Shown here: piece by piece, positions 19,216 to 28,218 of the stretch
How positions within the stretch are numbered: the first letter of the stretch is position 1
Layout of the letters: each line of letters begins with the position of its first letter
Source: Duganella sp. Leaf126
GTDB lineage: Bacteria > Pseudomonadota > Gammaproteobacteria > Burkholderiales > Burkholderiaceae_D
DNA: 64,000 bases
NCBI RefSeq assembly: GCF_001423125.1
Contig: NZ_LMNW01000002.1
Span: 1-64,000 of the forward strand
Direction of reading: 5' to 3'
Translations under genes and position numbers: made by a program
The notes under the pieces: model-generated
Databases searched by the model: none
What the model was told of the DNA's origin: nothing
What the model saw: only the letters and a program-made list of their open reading frames with translations

Positions 19216-20472
19216 CTACGCCATGTTTTCCACCATCACCTCGCCAAAGCCCGAGCACGAGACCTGGGTCGCGCCATCCATCAGGCGGGCGAAATCGTAG
19301 GTGACCTTTTTCGACATGATCGAGCGCTCCATCGACTTGATCAGCAGGTCGGCCGCTTCGGTCCAGCCCATGTGGCGCAACATCATTTCCGCCGACAGAA
19401 TCAGCGACCCGGGATTCACGTAGTCTTTGCCCGCATACTTGGGCGCGGTGCCGTGCGTGGCCTCGAACAGGGCGACCGAGTCCGACAGGTTGGCGCCCGG
19501 CGCGATGCCGATGCCGCCCACCTGCGCAGCGAGCGCATCGGAAATATAGTCGCCGTTCAGGTTCAACGTGGCAATCACGCTGTACTCGGCCGGGCGCAGC
19601 AGAATTTGTTGCAGGAATGCATCAGCGATCGAATCCTTGACCACGATGTCGCGCCCCGTCTTCGGATTCTTGAACTTGCACCACGGGCCGCCGTCGATCA
19701 GTTCGGCGCCGAATTCCGCGACCGCCAGCTGGTAAGCCCAGTCACGGAAGCCGCCTTCGGTGTACTTCATGATGTTGCCCTTGTGGACGATGGTGACCGA
19801 AGGCTTGTCGTGGTCGATCGCGTACTGCAGGGCCTTGCGCACCAGGCGCTGCGTGCCTTCGATCGACACCGGCTTGACGCCGATGCCCGAGGTGTCCGGG
19901 AAGCGCAGCTTCTTGATGCCCATCTCGTTGACCAGGAAGTCGATCAGCTTTTTCGCGCCTGCCGAACCCTGTTCGTACTCGATGCCGGCGTAGATGTCTT
20001 CCGAGTTTTCACGGAAGATCACCATCTGCGTCTTTTCCGGCTCCCTGACCGGCGACGGCACGCCGGGGAAATAGCGCACCGGGCGCAGGCAGACGTACAG
20101 GTCCAGCTGCTGGCGCAGCGCGACGTTGAGCGAACGGATGCCGCCACCGACCGGTGTGGTCAGCGGCCCCTTGATAGCCACCACGTAATCGGTCAGCGCA
20201 GACAGCGTTTCTTCGGGCAGCCAGACGTCCGGGCCATACACGCGCGTCGATTTTTCGCCGGCGTAGATTTCCATCCAGTGGATCTTGCGGGCGTTGTCGT
20301 AAGCCTTGGCCACCGCAGCGTCGACCACCCGCATCATCACCGGCGTGACATCGATGCCGGTGCCGTCGCCCTCGATGAAGGGAATGATCGGGTTCTCTGG
20401 TACATTCAGGGAAAAATCGGCGTTGACGGTGATTTTCCGGCCGTCGGCGGGGACATTGATATGTTGGTACAT
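19216..20472 (-). CDS. icd: Isocitrate dehydrogenase, NADP-dependent
   Basis: The 418-residue protein has the N-terminal [17 protein letters not shown] segment, the substrate-binding [14 protein letters not shown] region and C-terminal [12 protein letters not shown]. It matches the E. coli-type homodimeric NADP enzyme that converts isocitrate to 2-oxoglutarate in the TCA cycle. It stands alone between convergent cold-shock and divergent pseudouridine synthase genes. Length is as expected (E. coli 416). Confidence 0.97.
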   Translation of the reverse strand: MYQHINVPADGRKITVNADFSLNVPENPIIPFIEGDGTGIDVTPVMMRVVDAAVAKAYDNARKIHWMEIYAGEKSTRVYGPDVWLPEETLSALTDYVVAIKGPLTTPVGGGIRSLNVALRQQLDLYVCLRPVRYFPGVPSPVREPEKTQMVIFRENSEDIYAGIEYEQGSAGAKKLIDFLVNEMGIKKLRFPDTSGIGVKPVSIEGTQRLVRKALQYAIDHDKPSVTIVHKGNIMKYTEGGFRDWAYQLAVAEFGAELIDGGPWCKFKNPKTGRDIVVKDSIADAFLQQILLRPAEYSVIATLNLNGDYISDALAAQVGGIGIAPGANLSDSVALFEATHGTAPKYAGKDYVNPGSLILSAEMMLRHMGWTEAADLLIKSMERSIMSKKVTYDFARLMDGATQVSCSGFGEVMVENMA

Positions 20473-20641
20473 CGCATACTCCTAAATGGACACCAGGCAA
20501 ACAGCTACAATGCTGCACCAGAACCAGACGCTGGGCGAGCCTTCTTGGCTTCTTAGTCTTCTATAAGACATAAGACAATGTTTTGCATTATGCACGACTA
20601 TCATGCGAGGCGCCAGCGTACACCAATCTTACCAATACAGC

Positions 20642-21202
20642 ATGGCTCTCATCCTTTTCAATAAACCGTTCCAGGTCCTGTGCCAGTTTTCGCCGCAGGA
20701 TGGCAAGGCCACGCTGGCCGACCACCTGTCCATCCCCGGCATCTATCCTGCCGGCCGCCTCGACTACGACAGCGAAGGCCTGATGCTGCTGACCGATGAC
20801 GGCAAGCTGCAGCACACGATCGCCCACCCCGACCACAAGGAAGCCAAGGTGTACCTGGTGCAGGTCGATGGCGTGCCCGATGCCGACAGCCTGGCCAGGC
20901 TGCAGGCGCCGATCGACCTCGGCGACTTCACCACCCTGCCGTGCAAGGCGGTGCGCATCGCCGAACCCGAATGGCTCTGGCCGCGCCACCCGCCGATCCG
21001 CCAGCGCGCAGACCAGCCGACCAGCTGGCTGGCGATCACGTTACAGGAGGGGAAAAACCGCCAGGTGCGGCGGATGACGGCAGCCGTCGGCTTGCCGACG
21101 CTGCGCCTGATCCGCACCGCGATCGGCGCGCTGTCGCTGGCGTCGCACCCGCTGATGCCGGGCGAGTGGATGGCCGTGTCCGCGCAAGATCTGAGGGGCT
21201 AG
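20642..21202 (+). CDS. rluE: 23S rRNA pseudouridine synthase, RluE/RsuA family
   Basis: The 186-residue protein lacks an S4 domain and has the RsuA-family catalytic motif GRLDYDSEGL (about residues 38-47), whose first aspartate is the catalytic residue, and the C-terminal EGKNRQVRRM motif. This compact architecture fits RluE, which modifies U2457 of 23S rRNA in E. coli. The ATG at 20642 (MALILFNKPF) is chosen because the family begins with this strand; an in-frame ATG at 20603 adds 13 unlikely residues. Subfamily choice is by size and motif only. Confidence 0.88.
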   Translation: MALILFNKPFQVLCQFSPQDGKATLADHLSIPGIYPAGRLDYDSEGLMLLTDDGKLQHTIAHPDHKEAKVYLVQVDGVPDADSLARLQAPIDLGDFTTLPCKAVRIAEPEWLWPRHPPIRQRADQPTSWLAITLQEGKNRQVRRMTAAVGLPTLRLIRTAIGALSLASHPLMPGEWMAVSAQDLRG

Positions 21203-21262
21203 CCGGGCAGCGCCGGCTGCGGCCGGCGCTGCGGCACCGTGGCATGGCGGGAGCCCCATGCG

Positions 21263-21299
21263 AAAAAACCCGCGCTGGCCGAAGCCAGGCGGGTTTTTT
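21263..21299. terminator. Bidirectional terminator between rluE and rpsT
   Basis: A stem with arms CCCGC-GCTGGC and GCCAG-GCGGG around a CGAA loop is bracketed by six A and six T residues. It would terminate both convergent genes. Confidence 0.9.
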
Positions 21300-21321
21300 G
21301 CTGCAATGCCCGAAGCGGGAA

Positions 21322-21594
21322 TTAAGCGGCGGTAGCCAGTGCCTTGACAGCAGCAGCCAGACGGCTCTTGTGGCGAGCGGCCTTGTTCTTGTGGATGATC
21401 TTCTTGTCGGCGATGCTGTCGATGGTCGACACCGATTTCTGGAAGATTTCAGCAGCAGCGGCTTTGTCGCCAGCCTGGATCGCTTTACGAACTGCTTTGA
21501 TTGCGGTGCGCAGGGTCGAACGCTGCGCCGAGTTGTGCGCGTTTTGTTTAACTGCTTGACGAGCACGTTTGCGCGCTTGTGCGGTATTTGCCAT
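21322..21594 (-). CDS. rpsT: 30S ribosomal protein S20
   Basis: The 90-residue, Lys/Arg/Ala-rich protein begins [13 protein letters not shown] and has the helical pattern of S20, which binds 16S rRNA at the bottom of the 30S body. The start at 21594 is chosen over an in-frame ATG at 21624 because family members start with MAN(S/T)xQARKR. It is monocistronic and faces the rluE terminator; the 180 bases upstream hold its promoter and that of murJ. In E. coli S20 represses its own translation; no such element was identified here. Confidence 0.97.
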   Translation of the reverse strand: MANTAQARKRARQAVKQNAHNSAQRSTLRTAIKAVRKAIQAGDKAAAAEIFQKSVSTIDSIADKKIIHKNKAARHKSRLAAAVKALATAA

Positions 21595-21774
21595 GGAATT
21601 TCCTAAAATAAAGGTAGTTTGCAAACATTATCGTTTGCCAAACAGGTCGTTCGTGAGCCGAACCAAGTGAGTCAAACTGCTGCCTGCCAAACAATTATTG
21701 TCTGCATAACAGAATTCTGTACAGCCAGCGATTATAGCGATCTTTTCCTGTCGGAGCAACTATAATCATGCCCC

Positions 21775-23319
21775 ATGAACTTGCTCAGAACCCTCGCCGC
21801 CATCTCCAGCATGACCATGCTGTCCCGTATCACCGGTTTGTTGCGCGACATCCTGTTCGCCCGCGCCTTCGGCGCCGGCGGCCTGACCGACGCCTACAAT
21901 ATCGCCTTCCGCCTGCCCAACCTGCTGCGCCGGCTGTTTGCCGAAGGCGCGTTCTCGCAAGCCTTCGTGCCGATCCTGTCGGAGTACAAGAATAACAAGA
22001 CCCCGGAGGAAACGCGCTCGCTGGCGGACCACGTGGGCACTACCCTGGTATGGGCCACGCTGGTGGTGACCGTGATCGGCATCGTCGCCGCGCCGGCGCT
22101 GCTGCTGGCGGTGGGCGGCGGCCTGGCGCCGGAGTCGTTCGACGCCGGCGTCTGGATGACGCGCCTGATGTTCCCGTATATCTCGTTCATGGCCTTCGTG
22201 GCGCTGGCCGGCGGCATCCTCAATACCTGGAGCCAGTTCAAGATCCCCGCCTTCACGCCGGTCTTGCTCAATATCGCCTCGATCCTGGCTTCGCTGTTTT
22301 TGCAGCAGCACCTGGCGCAGCCGATTTACGCGATGGCGATCGCCGTGTTCGTCGGTGGCGTGCTGCAGGTGGCGATCCAGATTCCGGCCCTGATCAAGAT
22401 CGGCATGCTGCCGCGGCTGTCGTGGAATCCGGCGATCGGCCTGCGCGATCCGGGCGTGCGCCGCGTGCTCAGAAAAATGGGACCGGCCGTGTTCGCGGTG
22501 TCGGCCGCCCAGATCAGCCTGCTGATCAACACCGGCATCGCTTCGCGCCTGGCCGAGGGCAGTATCTCGTTTCTCACCTACGCCGACCGCCTGATGGAGT
22601 TTCCTACCGCCCTGCTGGGCGTGGCGCTGGGCACAATCTTGCTGCCCAGCCTGTCGAAAGCCAACAGCAGCGGCGACCGCGAGGAATATTCGGCGCTGCT
22701 CGACTGGGGCCTGCGCCTGACCTTTTTGCTGGCCATGCCGGCTGCCGTCGGCCTGGCCACGCTGGCCGAGCCGCTGATCGCCACACTGTTCCAAAACGGT
22801 AAATTTACCGCTGCTGCCGCGCGCGCATCGTCCGAGCCCCTGATCGCCTACAGCGTGGGCCTGCTCGGCATCATCCTGGTCAAGACCCTGGCGCCGGCGT
22901 TCTACGCGCAGCAGGACATCCGCACGCCGGTGCGCATCGCGCTCGGCGTGCTGGTCGCCACCCAGCTGATGAACATGATTTTCGTGCCGCACCTGGCCGT
23001 GGCCGGCCTGGCGCTGTCGATCAGCCTGGGCGCCTGCGTGAACGCCAGCTTCCTGTTTGCCGGCCTGCGCAAGCGCGACATCTACCGCCCCCAGCCAGGC
23101 TGGCCGCTGTTCTTCGTCAAGCTGGTGGTCGCCTGCGCGCTGATGGGCGTCACCGCCTGGTACGGCGCCAGCCACATCGACTGGCTGGCCATGCGCCACC
23201 AGACCCTGCTGCGCATCGGCGCGCTGTTCCTGGTGATCGGCGTGTGCTGCGTTGTGTACTTCGGCGCGCTGCTGGCCATGGGCTTCCGGCCGCGCGACTT
23301 CAAGCGCATGGCGCGCTGA
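21775..23319 (+). CDS. murJ: Lipid II flippase MurJ
   Basis: The 514-residue integral membrane protein has about 14 membrane segments and the MurJ N-terminus with SRITGLLRDILFARAFGAG and the following RLPNLLRRLFAEGAFSQAFVP segment. MurJ flips lipid II across the inner membrane for peptidoglycan synthesis. Location divergent from rpsT is common in betaproteobacteria. A TATAAT hexamer at 21761-21766 lies only eight bases before the ATG. Length agrees with the family. Confidence 0.96.
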   Translation: MNLLRTLAAISSMTMLSRITGLLRDILFARAFGAGGLTDAYNIAFRLPNLLRRLFAEGAFSQAFVPILSEYKNNKTPEETRSLADHVGTTLVWATLVVTVIGIVAAPALLLAVGGGLAPESFDAGVWMTRLMFPYISFMAFVALAGGILNTWSQFKIPAFTPVLLNIASILASLFLQQHLAQPIYAMAIAVFVGGVLQVAIQIPALIKIGMLPRLSWNPAIGLRDPGVRRVLRKMGPAVFAVSAAQISLLINTGIASRLAEGSISFLTYADRLMEFPTALLGVALGTILLPSLSKANSSGDREEYSALLDWGLRLTFLLAMPAAVGLATLAEPLIATLFQNGKFTAAAARASSEPLIAYSVGLLGIILVKTLAPAFYAQQDIRTPVRIALGVLVATQLMNMIFVPHLAVAGLALSISLGACVNASFLFAGLRKRDIYRPQPGWPLFFVKLVVACALMGVTAWYGASHIDWLAMRHQTLLRIGALFLVIGVCCVVYFGALLAMGFRPRDFKRMAR

Positions 23320-23813
23320 TTTTCCATTGCGCGCACGACGCTTGCGGAGCCGTAGCACCAGCAAGCGGGAACTGCCGTTTAGGTAAAAAGATCGGCTGAC
23401 ATCCACGCTCATGGCTGACGTCGCGGTGACGCTTGCCGTTGCGGCCACGCGTGCGGCTGCGGTGTGGACTGCCATGACGCTCGCTGTTGCGGCCACGCGC
23501 TCGGCTGCGGTGTTGAAGCGGTGACGCTCGCTGTTGAGGCTACGCGTGCCGCTGCGGTGTGGATGCGCTGACGCTTGCGGTGGGGCGATGGTTGCAGTTG
23601 CGTCGCGCGCGGGGCGCGGATGCGGTGACGCTCGCGGCTGGACTATGTTTGCGCTTGCTTCGCGCTCGTGCCCTCGCGGATGCGGTCACCTCGAGATTGC
23701 GGCCGAGGTGCAGGTGGCTGCGCTATGGATGCGGTACCGCATGGCGCTGCGGCCGAGGCGCAGGTGGCTGCGGTGGTGCTGCGTTCATGCTTGCGGCTGC
23801 GGTGTGGGTGGCG
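23320..23813. other. Non-coding repeat-rich region between murJ and the secretion operon
   Basis: About 490 bases without a believable gene. Open frames on the plus strand are repeat-driven and give low-complexity Arg/Ala/Gly sequence. The area separates the convergent ends of murJ and the last gene of the secretion operon and is mostly the degenerate repeat annotated separately. No clear rho-independent terminator was seen. Confidence 0.65.
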
Positions 23814-23830
23814 TCACCCTTGCGGTGCGG
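23423..23830. repeat. Degenerate ~47-60-bp tandem repeat, about 8 units
   Basis: Units starting with GCGGTGACGCTYGC or close variants begin at about 23423, 23471, 23518, 23565, 23622, 23682, 23733 and 23781, i.e. 47-60 bases apart. The first three are most alike (TGACGCTCGCTGTTGCGGCC then GCGGCTGCGGTGT); later units drift. The last one runs into the stop region of the pseudopilin gene at 23814. Confidence 0.7.
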
Positions 23831-24497
23831 GTTTCGCTTCCGGCGCCGGGTCGGGTGGCGGCTCCGGCTCCGGCGCCGGCTCCTGCGGTGTCGAAGTCTC
23901 CGGTTCGGCTGGCGGCGGCTGGGCTGGCGGCGTCCCGGCCGGCGGCACTGCCTGGCCTGGCGCAACGTTCGGTGGCGGCGCATCGGGTGCGGCGCCCGTG
24001 TTCGGGCCCGCGCCGACGGCTGCACCGGGACCGGCCGCCACGAACCGCCAGTCCGAAATCTTCTGCTTGCCCGCCAGGCTCTGGAACCGCGCCGGGAAAT
24101 TGCCGATCTTGACCGGGCGCGCGTCCGACAGGCTGTACACGGCCAGCACGCCAGACTGCCCGCCGACATAGACGATGCCCCATTCCGCCTTGCCCGTCAT
24201 CGGATCGACAAAGATCTTGCGCAGGTGGCGGCGCGGCGTGGGAAAGCGCGGGTCCCGCAATAAATCCTTGAGCGATGGCGGCTGCGGCGGCTGGCCCGCC
24301 GGCGTCGCGTCGGCATAGCTTTGCAGGGCGTCGCTGAAGGCGGCGCCGATCACCAGCAGCTGCTGCTCGGCGCGGCTGCGCTGGACCGTGGCGCCGAGTT
24401 TAAGCGCGGCAGCGGCCACCAGCGCGATGATCGCCACCACGATAATCACGCTCAGGTAGGTGAAGCCGCCGGCGCGGCGCGCAGCATGGCGGCGCAT
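23814..24497 (-). CDS. Minor pseudopilin-like protein lacking Glu5, with proline-rich tail
   Basis: The 227-residue protein has a prepilin-type leader: basic RRHAARRAGG, then FTYLSV and a hydrophobic helix (about residues 12-35). Position +5 after the predicted G|F cleavage is Ser instead of the Glu found in nearly all pilins, a deviation known for GspK-type tip pseudopilins. A globular part (about 40-155, with TPRRHLRKIFVDPMTG) follows, then a Pro/Ala/Glu-rich tail from about residue 160 to the end. The ATG at 24497 shares one base with the stop of the upstream pseudopilin gene; a GTG at 24503 is a less likely start. It is the last gene of the operon and has no assigned function. Confidence 0.75.
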   Translation of the reverse strand: MRRHAARRAGGFTYLSVIIVVAIIALVAAAALKLGATVQRSRAEQQLLVIGAAFSDALQSYADATPAGQPPQPPSLKDLLRDPRFPTPRRHLRKIFVDPMTGKAEWGIVYVGGQSGVLAVYSLSDARPVKIGNFPARFQSLAGKQKISDWRFVAAGPGAAVGAGPNTGAAPDAPPPNVAPGQAVPPAGTPPAQPPPAEPETSTPQEPAPEPEPPPDPAPEAKPAPQG

Positions 24498-24874
24498 TAC
24501 CACTCGGCGTAAGGCTTGCCGTTGCGGTCGTTGCCCGGCGCCCCGCTCCTGACGTCGTACACATTGCCCTTCAAACCATCCTCGGGCGGCACGATGATCC
24601 AGGTAGTGTCGCTGTCGGTGACCGGGTCGCGCGGCAGCGCGCGCAGGTATTTTTTTTCCACCAGCTGGTCGAGCGAATCGGGATAGCGGCCGGTGTCGCC
24701 GTAGTACTGGTCGATCAGGCCGCGCAGATTGCGCAGGTTATCGGCCAGCACCACTTCCTTCGATTTGTCCACGCTGGGGAAGTAGCGCGGTACGGCCAGC
24801 GTCAGCATCAGTGCAACGATGCCCAGCACCACCAGCAGTTCGATCAGCGTGAAGCCCCGGCTTATTTTTTTCAT
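24497..24874 (-). CDS. GspG-like pseudopilin
   Basis: The 125-residue protein has a classical type IV pilin-like leader, MKKISRG|FTLIELLVVLGI, with Glu5 present and a hydrophobic helix to about residue 28. The C-terminal part (YYGDTGRYPDSLDQLV, LPRDPVTDSDTTW) resembles the GspG fold. The protein would be cleaved by a prepilin peptidase not encoded in this window. The ATG at 24874 is chosen; a GTG at 24880, in a GTGA overlap with the stop of the previous gene, would add two residues. It is the second of three consecutive pseudopilin-like genes at the operon end. Confidence 0.88.
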   Translation of the reverse strand: MKKISRGFTLIELLVVLGIVALMLTLAVPRYFPSVDKSKEVVLADNLRNLRGLIDQYYGDTGRYPDSLDQLVEKKYLRALPRDPVTDSDTTWIIVPPEDGLKGNVYDVRSGAPGNDRNGKPYAEW

Positions 24875-24876
24875 GG

Positions 24877-25347
24877 TCACCACTTTTTGTAGGGCACGCC
24901 GTTCAGCCCCACCTTCTCGCTGTAGCTGTACACATCATAGACATCTTCGCCCTCCTTGGGATCGTCGGCCTCGCTGGCGTAGCTGCGCTTGCCCCAGCTT
25001 TGCGCCTCGGTCAGCGACGTATCGGCATTGAACGGGTCGCGCGGCACCCGGCGCAGAAAATAGATCTTGGCCTGCTTGGGATTCTGGATATCGGGCACGC
25101 CGTCGACCAGTACCTCGAGGTTGCGCGGGTATCCGGTGGAGGTCACGCTGCGCGTCACGCGCCCCTGGTCGTAGGCCAGCTTGTAGGCGTCGATGGCGCT
25201 GCGGATCTGGTGCAGCGCCTCGCGCAAGTCCTGCTCCTGGCGCCGCTGCACCACCACCTGCGCGGTCGGGATCACCAGTGCGCCGAGCAGGCCGACGATG
25301 GCCAGCGTCACCAGCAACTCGATCAGCGTGAAACCGCGCGCGCGCAT
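24877..25347 (-). CDS. GspG-like pseudopilin
   Basis: The 156-residue protein starts MRARG|FTLIELLVTLAIVGLL, a short prepilin leader with Glu5 in place. The helix continues through about residue 45, and the rest includes GYPRNLEVLVDGVP and RRVPRDPFNAD, like GspG-type pseudopilins. The final segment YSEKVGLNGVPYKKW resembles the C-terminus of the next gene (NDRNGKPYAEW), suggesting that the two are duplicated relatives. The ATG at 25347 is used; a TTG at 25356 is possible. It lies 16 bases after the secretin gene. Confidence 0.88.
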   Translation of the reverse strand: MRARGFTLIELLVTLAIVGLLGALVIPTAQVVVQRRQEQDLREALHQIRSAIDAYKLAYDQGRVTRSVTSTGYPRNLEVLVDGVPDIQNPKQAKIYFLRRVPRDPFNADTSLTEAQSWGKRSYASEADDPKEGEDVYDVYSYSEKVGLNGVPYKKW

Positions 25348-25363
25348 GGCGGTCAACTGCCGT

Positions 25364-27550
25364 TCACTGCAAAGGACGCGGCTGGCCCGACGCCGGCGGC
25401 AGCGGCGCGGGCTGGCCGCGCGACAGCGGCACGTCCTGCACCGGCGGCGGCACCGATGGAATCGGCGACTCGTCCGCTGCGGCTGGCGCGGCAGGGGCAG
25501 GGGCAGGTGCGGGTGCCGATCCGGTTGGCGCTGGCGCTGCCTGCGGTACGGGTTCCGCCGCCGGCTGCTCTGCCGGTTGCGCTGGCTGGCGCTGATTCTG
25601 CTGCATCTGCTGCTGTTGCTGCTGCATCTGCAGCTGCTTCGGCGACGGCCCCGAGGGTTGCGACGGCGACAAGGTCACCGGCGCCGTTTGCGCGGGCGGC
25701 GACAGCTCGATCACCGCATTGGCGCCAGCGCGTGGCTGGGCGCCCGGCAGGGCCGGCATCTGCACGGCCGGACGCGCAGTGAGGTCGGGACGGCGGCGGA
25801 AACTCGCTTCGGTACCGGCCGAGAATTCAGAGATCGTGGCCTCGGGGCGCTGCACGTTGCGGATCAGGCGCGGCGTAATCGACAGCACGATCTCGGTCTT
25901 CTGGTTGTCGTCGCGCTGGGTGCCGAACAGCCGGCCCAGGATCGGCAGATCGCCGGCCCCCGGTATCTTGTTGCCGGTGCCGCGCTGCTCGTTGTTGATC
26001 AGGCCTGCCAGCACCTGGGTCTCGCCGTCCTTCAACTGCAGCGTGGTGCCGGCCTGGCGCGTGCCGAGCTGGTAGGCGGTGCTGCCATTCTTGGTGGTCA
26101 GCGTGCTGACCAGGTTGCTCACTTCGAGTTCCACCTTGATGGCGATTTCGTCGTTCAGGTAGATGGTCGGCTCCACCGCCAGCTTCAGGCCGACGTCGAC
26201 GTAGGTGACGGTTTCGCTGGCAAAACCGCCCACGCCGCCGGACACGGTCGGCGTAACCACCGGCAGCTTGTCGCCGATGACGACATTGGCCTTCTGCTTG
26301 TTGCGCACGCGGATGCGCGGGTTGGCCAGCAGGTTGGAATCGGTGTCGGTCTTGTTGATGTTGATGGCGCCGTTGATCCCGGACAGCAGGATGCGATCCG
26401 AGTTCAGGTTGCGCAGTTCGTTGATGGTGGCGCCATCGGCCAACTGCGTCAGCGGCGTGATGCCGATACTGGTCGGCCACTGCACGCCGAGGTTGAGCAG
26501 CGTGCTGCGCTTGACCTCGAGGATTTCCACCTCGAGCATCACTTCCGCCTCCGGCATGTCCTGGGTGGCGATCACGCGCTCGGCCAGCCGTATCGCTTCC
26601 GGGTTGTCGCGCACGATCAGCAGGTTGAGCTTTTCATCGACCACCACGTCGCGCGTCTTGAGGATGGTCTTGAGGGTGTTGGCCACCATCTTGGCGTCGG
26701 CATTGGCCAGGTAGAAGGTCTTGACCGTCATCTCCTGGTATTCCTTCTGCTTGGCCGCCGTGTTCGGGTAGATCAGTACGGTGTTGGCGTCCATCACCTG
26801 CTGTTCGAGCTGATTGGTCAGCAGCAGGAAGTAGATCGCCGCTTCCACCGTGCTGTTGCGCAGCAGGACCGTGGTGCGCTGGTCGGTCTTGACGTCCTTG
26901 TCGAACACGAAGTTCAGGTTGGAGCGGCGCGAGATCACCTCGAACACCTGCTTGAGCGGGGCATCGCGGAACTCGATCGTGATCGGCTGCTTGTACGCTT
27001 TCGCCAGGCCGGTTTCGGCCACGGTCGGTGCGGTCTTCTCCGTCACTTCGCGCAGCAGCTGGCGTGCCGGCTCGTTCGACGGCGTTTCGGCCAGCAGCGC
27101 ATTGAGACGCTGTTTGGCCTGGTCGTATTCCCCCCTGGTCACGTGCTCGCGCGCGACTGCCAGCAGCTTGGCCTGACGCTGGTTGCGTTCGAGCGCGCGC
27201 AGCCCGGCGCGGGCGCGTTCATTGGCCGGGTCCAGCGCCAGCGCGCGGCGCCAGCCCTGCTCGGCCAGTTCCGGCTGACCATTTTCCAGCTGGCGGTCGG
27301 CGTCGCGGATGAAGCGCTGGGTAGCGCGGTCGCGCGCCTGCACGTAGGCGGCGCGGTATTCGGCATTGGTCGGTTCGGCCTTGAGCGCTTCCTGGTACTT
27401 GAGCAAGCCCGCCTCCACCTGGTCTTGCGCGATCAGGGTATTGCCATCGCGGTAAGCCATCTGGCCGGCGCAACCGCTCAGGGCCAGCACGAGCGCCAGC
27501 AGCGGTGGCAGGGAGGGCAGCGCCAGGCGACGCCGGTTCGAGTTTCCCAT
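25364..27550 (-). CDS. Secretin lipoprotein with N-terminal TPR-like region (GspD/PilQ/MshL type)
   Basis: The 728-residue protein has a lipoprotein signal (LALSGC, lipidated cysteine near residue 28) and a helical TPR-like region (about 30-165) that is unusual for GspD. A secretin/TonB short N-terminal domain follows (ITIEFRDAPLKQVFEVISRR), then N-domains and a secretin core (about 370-600) with the VPGAGDLPILGRLF-type motif (here IPGAGDLPILGRLFG). The end is a long Pro/Gln/Ala-rich low-complexity tail (about 640-728). It should form the outer-membrane channel. The start shares one base with the stop of the upstream gene. Function in secretion or pilus-like assembly is inferred. Confidence 0.9.
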   Translation of the reverse strand: MGNSNRRRLALPSLPPLLALVLALSGCAGQMAYRDGNTLIAQDQVEAGLLKYQEALKAEPTNAEYRAAYVQARDRATQRFIRDADRQLENGQPELAEQGWRRALALDPANERARAGLRALERNQRQAKLLAVAREHVTRGEYDQAKQRLNALLAETPSNEPARQLLREVTEKTAPTVAETGLAKAYKQPITIEFRDAPLKQVFEVISRRSNLNFVFDKDVKTDQRTTVLLRNSTVEAAIYFLLLTNQLEQQVMDANTVLIYPNTAAKQKEYQEMTVKTFYLANADAKMVANTLKTILKTRDVVVDEKLNLLIVRDNPEAIRLAERVIATQDMPEAEVMLEVEILEVKRSTLLNLGVQWPTSIGITPLTQLADGATINELRNLNSDRILLSGINGAININKTDTDSNLLANPRIRVRNKQKANVVIGDKLPVVTPTVSGGVGGFASETVTYVDVGLKLAVEPTIYLNDEIAIKVELEVSNLVSTLTTKNGSTAYQLGTRQAGTTLQLKDGETQVLAGLINNEQRGTGNKIPGAGDLPILGRLFGTQRDDNQKTEIVLSITPRLIRNVQRPEATISEFSAGTEASFRRRPDLTARPAVQMPALPGAQPRAGANAVIELSPPAQTAPVTLSPSQPSGPSPKQLQMQQQQQQMQQNQRQPAQPAEQPAAEPVPQAAPAPTGSAPAPAPAPAAPAAADESPIPSVPPPVQDVPLSRGQPAPLPPASGQPRPLQ

Positions 27551-28218
27551 CAGTCGATTGCTCCAATATTTATCTGTTGCACCTGATTCAACGGCAGGTA
27601 GGTGAGCGTGAGCAGCGGCGGCGCGATGCGGTCCACGCGCCAGGCGCCGTCGATCACGCTCTGGCTGCGGGCGACATAGGTCTTGTCGCCGCGCGCCAGG
27701 TACACTTCCCAGGCGCCATCCTGCACGGCCTTGCCGAAGTACGTGTAGGGCACCGGCGGCGCCATGGGCGGTGGCGGCGGCGCATTGGCGGCAGCCCGTT
27801 CGGCGGCGGTCGGCTGGGGCGGCGGCGGATTCCAGTTCTGGCCCAGAAAAATTCCCTCGCCCGCGCCGAAGCCGGGATCGCCGGCTGCGCCGACCAGCTG
27901 CGCGCGCGGCACCAGGCGCGCGATGGCGACATCGGCCCTGGCGCCGGCGTTCACGCCCCGGCCACCAGGTTCGCCGGCGCGCGTGCCACCGGCGGCTGCA
28001 GCGGCACTGCCGCCCCGTCCCCGTGCAGCGCCAGCGTTGCCGTCGGCACCGGCCGTGTCGCTGCCATGGTTCCTCGCGCCAGCGGCAGAAGCCTCTGCGG
28101 CGGCGCCCCGGTGCGCCACCGGTTCGACGATTGCGCCGGACGGCGTGCGGTCGCCGAACAGCAGCAGCGCCGCCGCGCCAATCAGCGCCAGTCCCATCAC
28201 GACCTGGTATGGCTTCAT
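27550..28218 (-). CDS. PilP/GspC-like inner-membrane-anchored protein
   Basis: The 222-residue protein has a short N-terminal membrane anchor (MKPYQVVMGLALIGAAALLL) and a long Ala/Gly/Pro-rich linker (about residues 30-165). A small C-terminal beta domain follows (VPYTYFGKAVQDGAWEVYLARG, then YVARSQSVIDGAWRVDRI), reminiscent of PilP or GspC homology regions that contact secretins. Identification comes mainly from its place between the PilO-like and secretin genes and this topology. It overlaps both neighbours by one to four bases. A weak family match is expected. Confidence 0.7.
   Translation of the reverse strand: MKPYQVVMGLALIGAAALLLFGDRTPSGAIVEPVAHRGAAAEASAAGARNHGSDTAGADGNAGAARGRGGSAAAAAGGTRAGEPGGRGVNAGARADVAIARLVPRAQLVGAAGDPGFGAGEGIFLGQNWNPPPPQPTAAERAAANAPPPPPMAPPVPYTYFGKAVQDGAWEVYLARGDKTYVARSQSVIDGAWRVDRIAPPLLTLTYLPLNQVQQINIGAID

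Noticed and set aside
21757..21775. TATAAT at 21761-21766 suggesting a leaderless murJ transcript
   Set aside because: No acceptable -35 element at the right distance; the hexamer alone is too weak to claim a leaderless mRNA.
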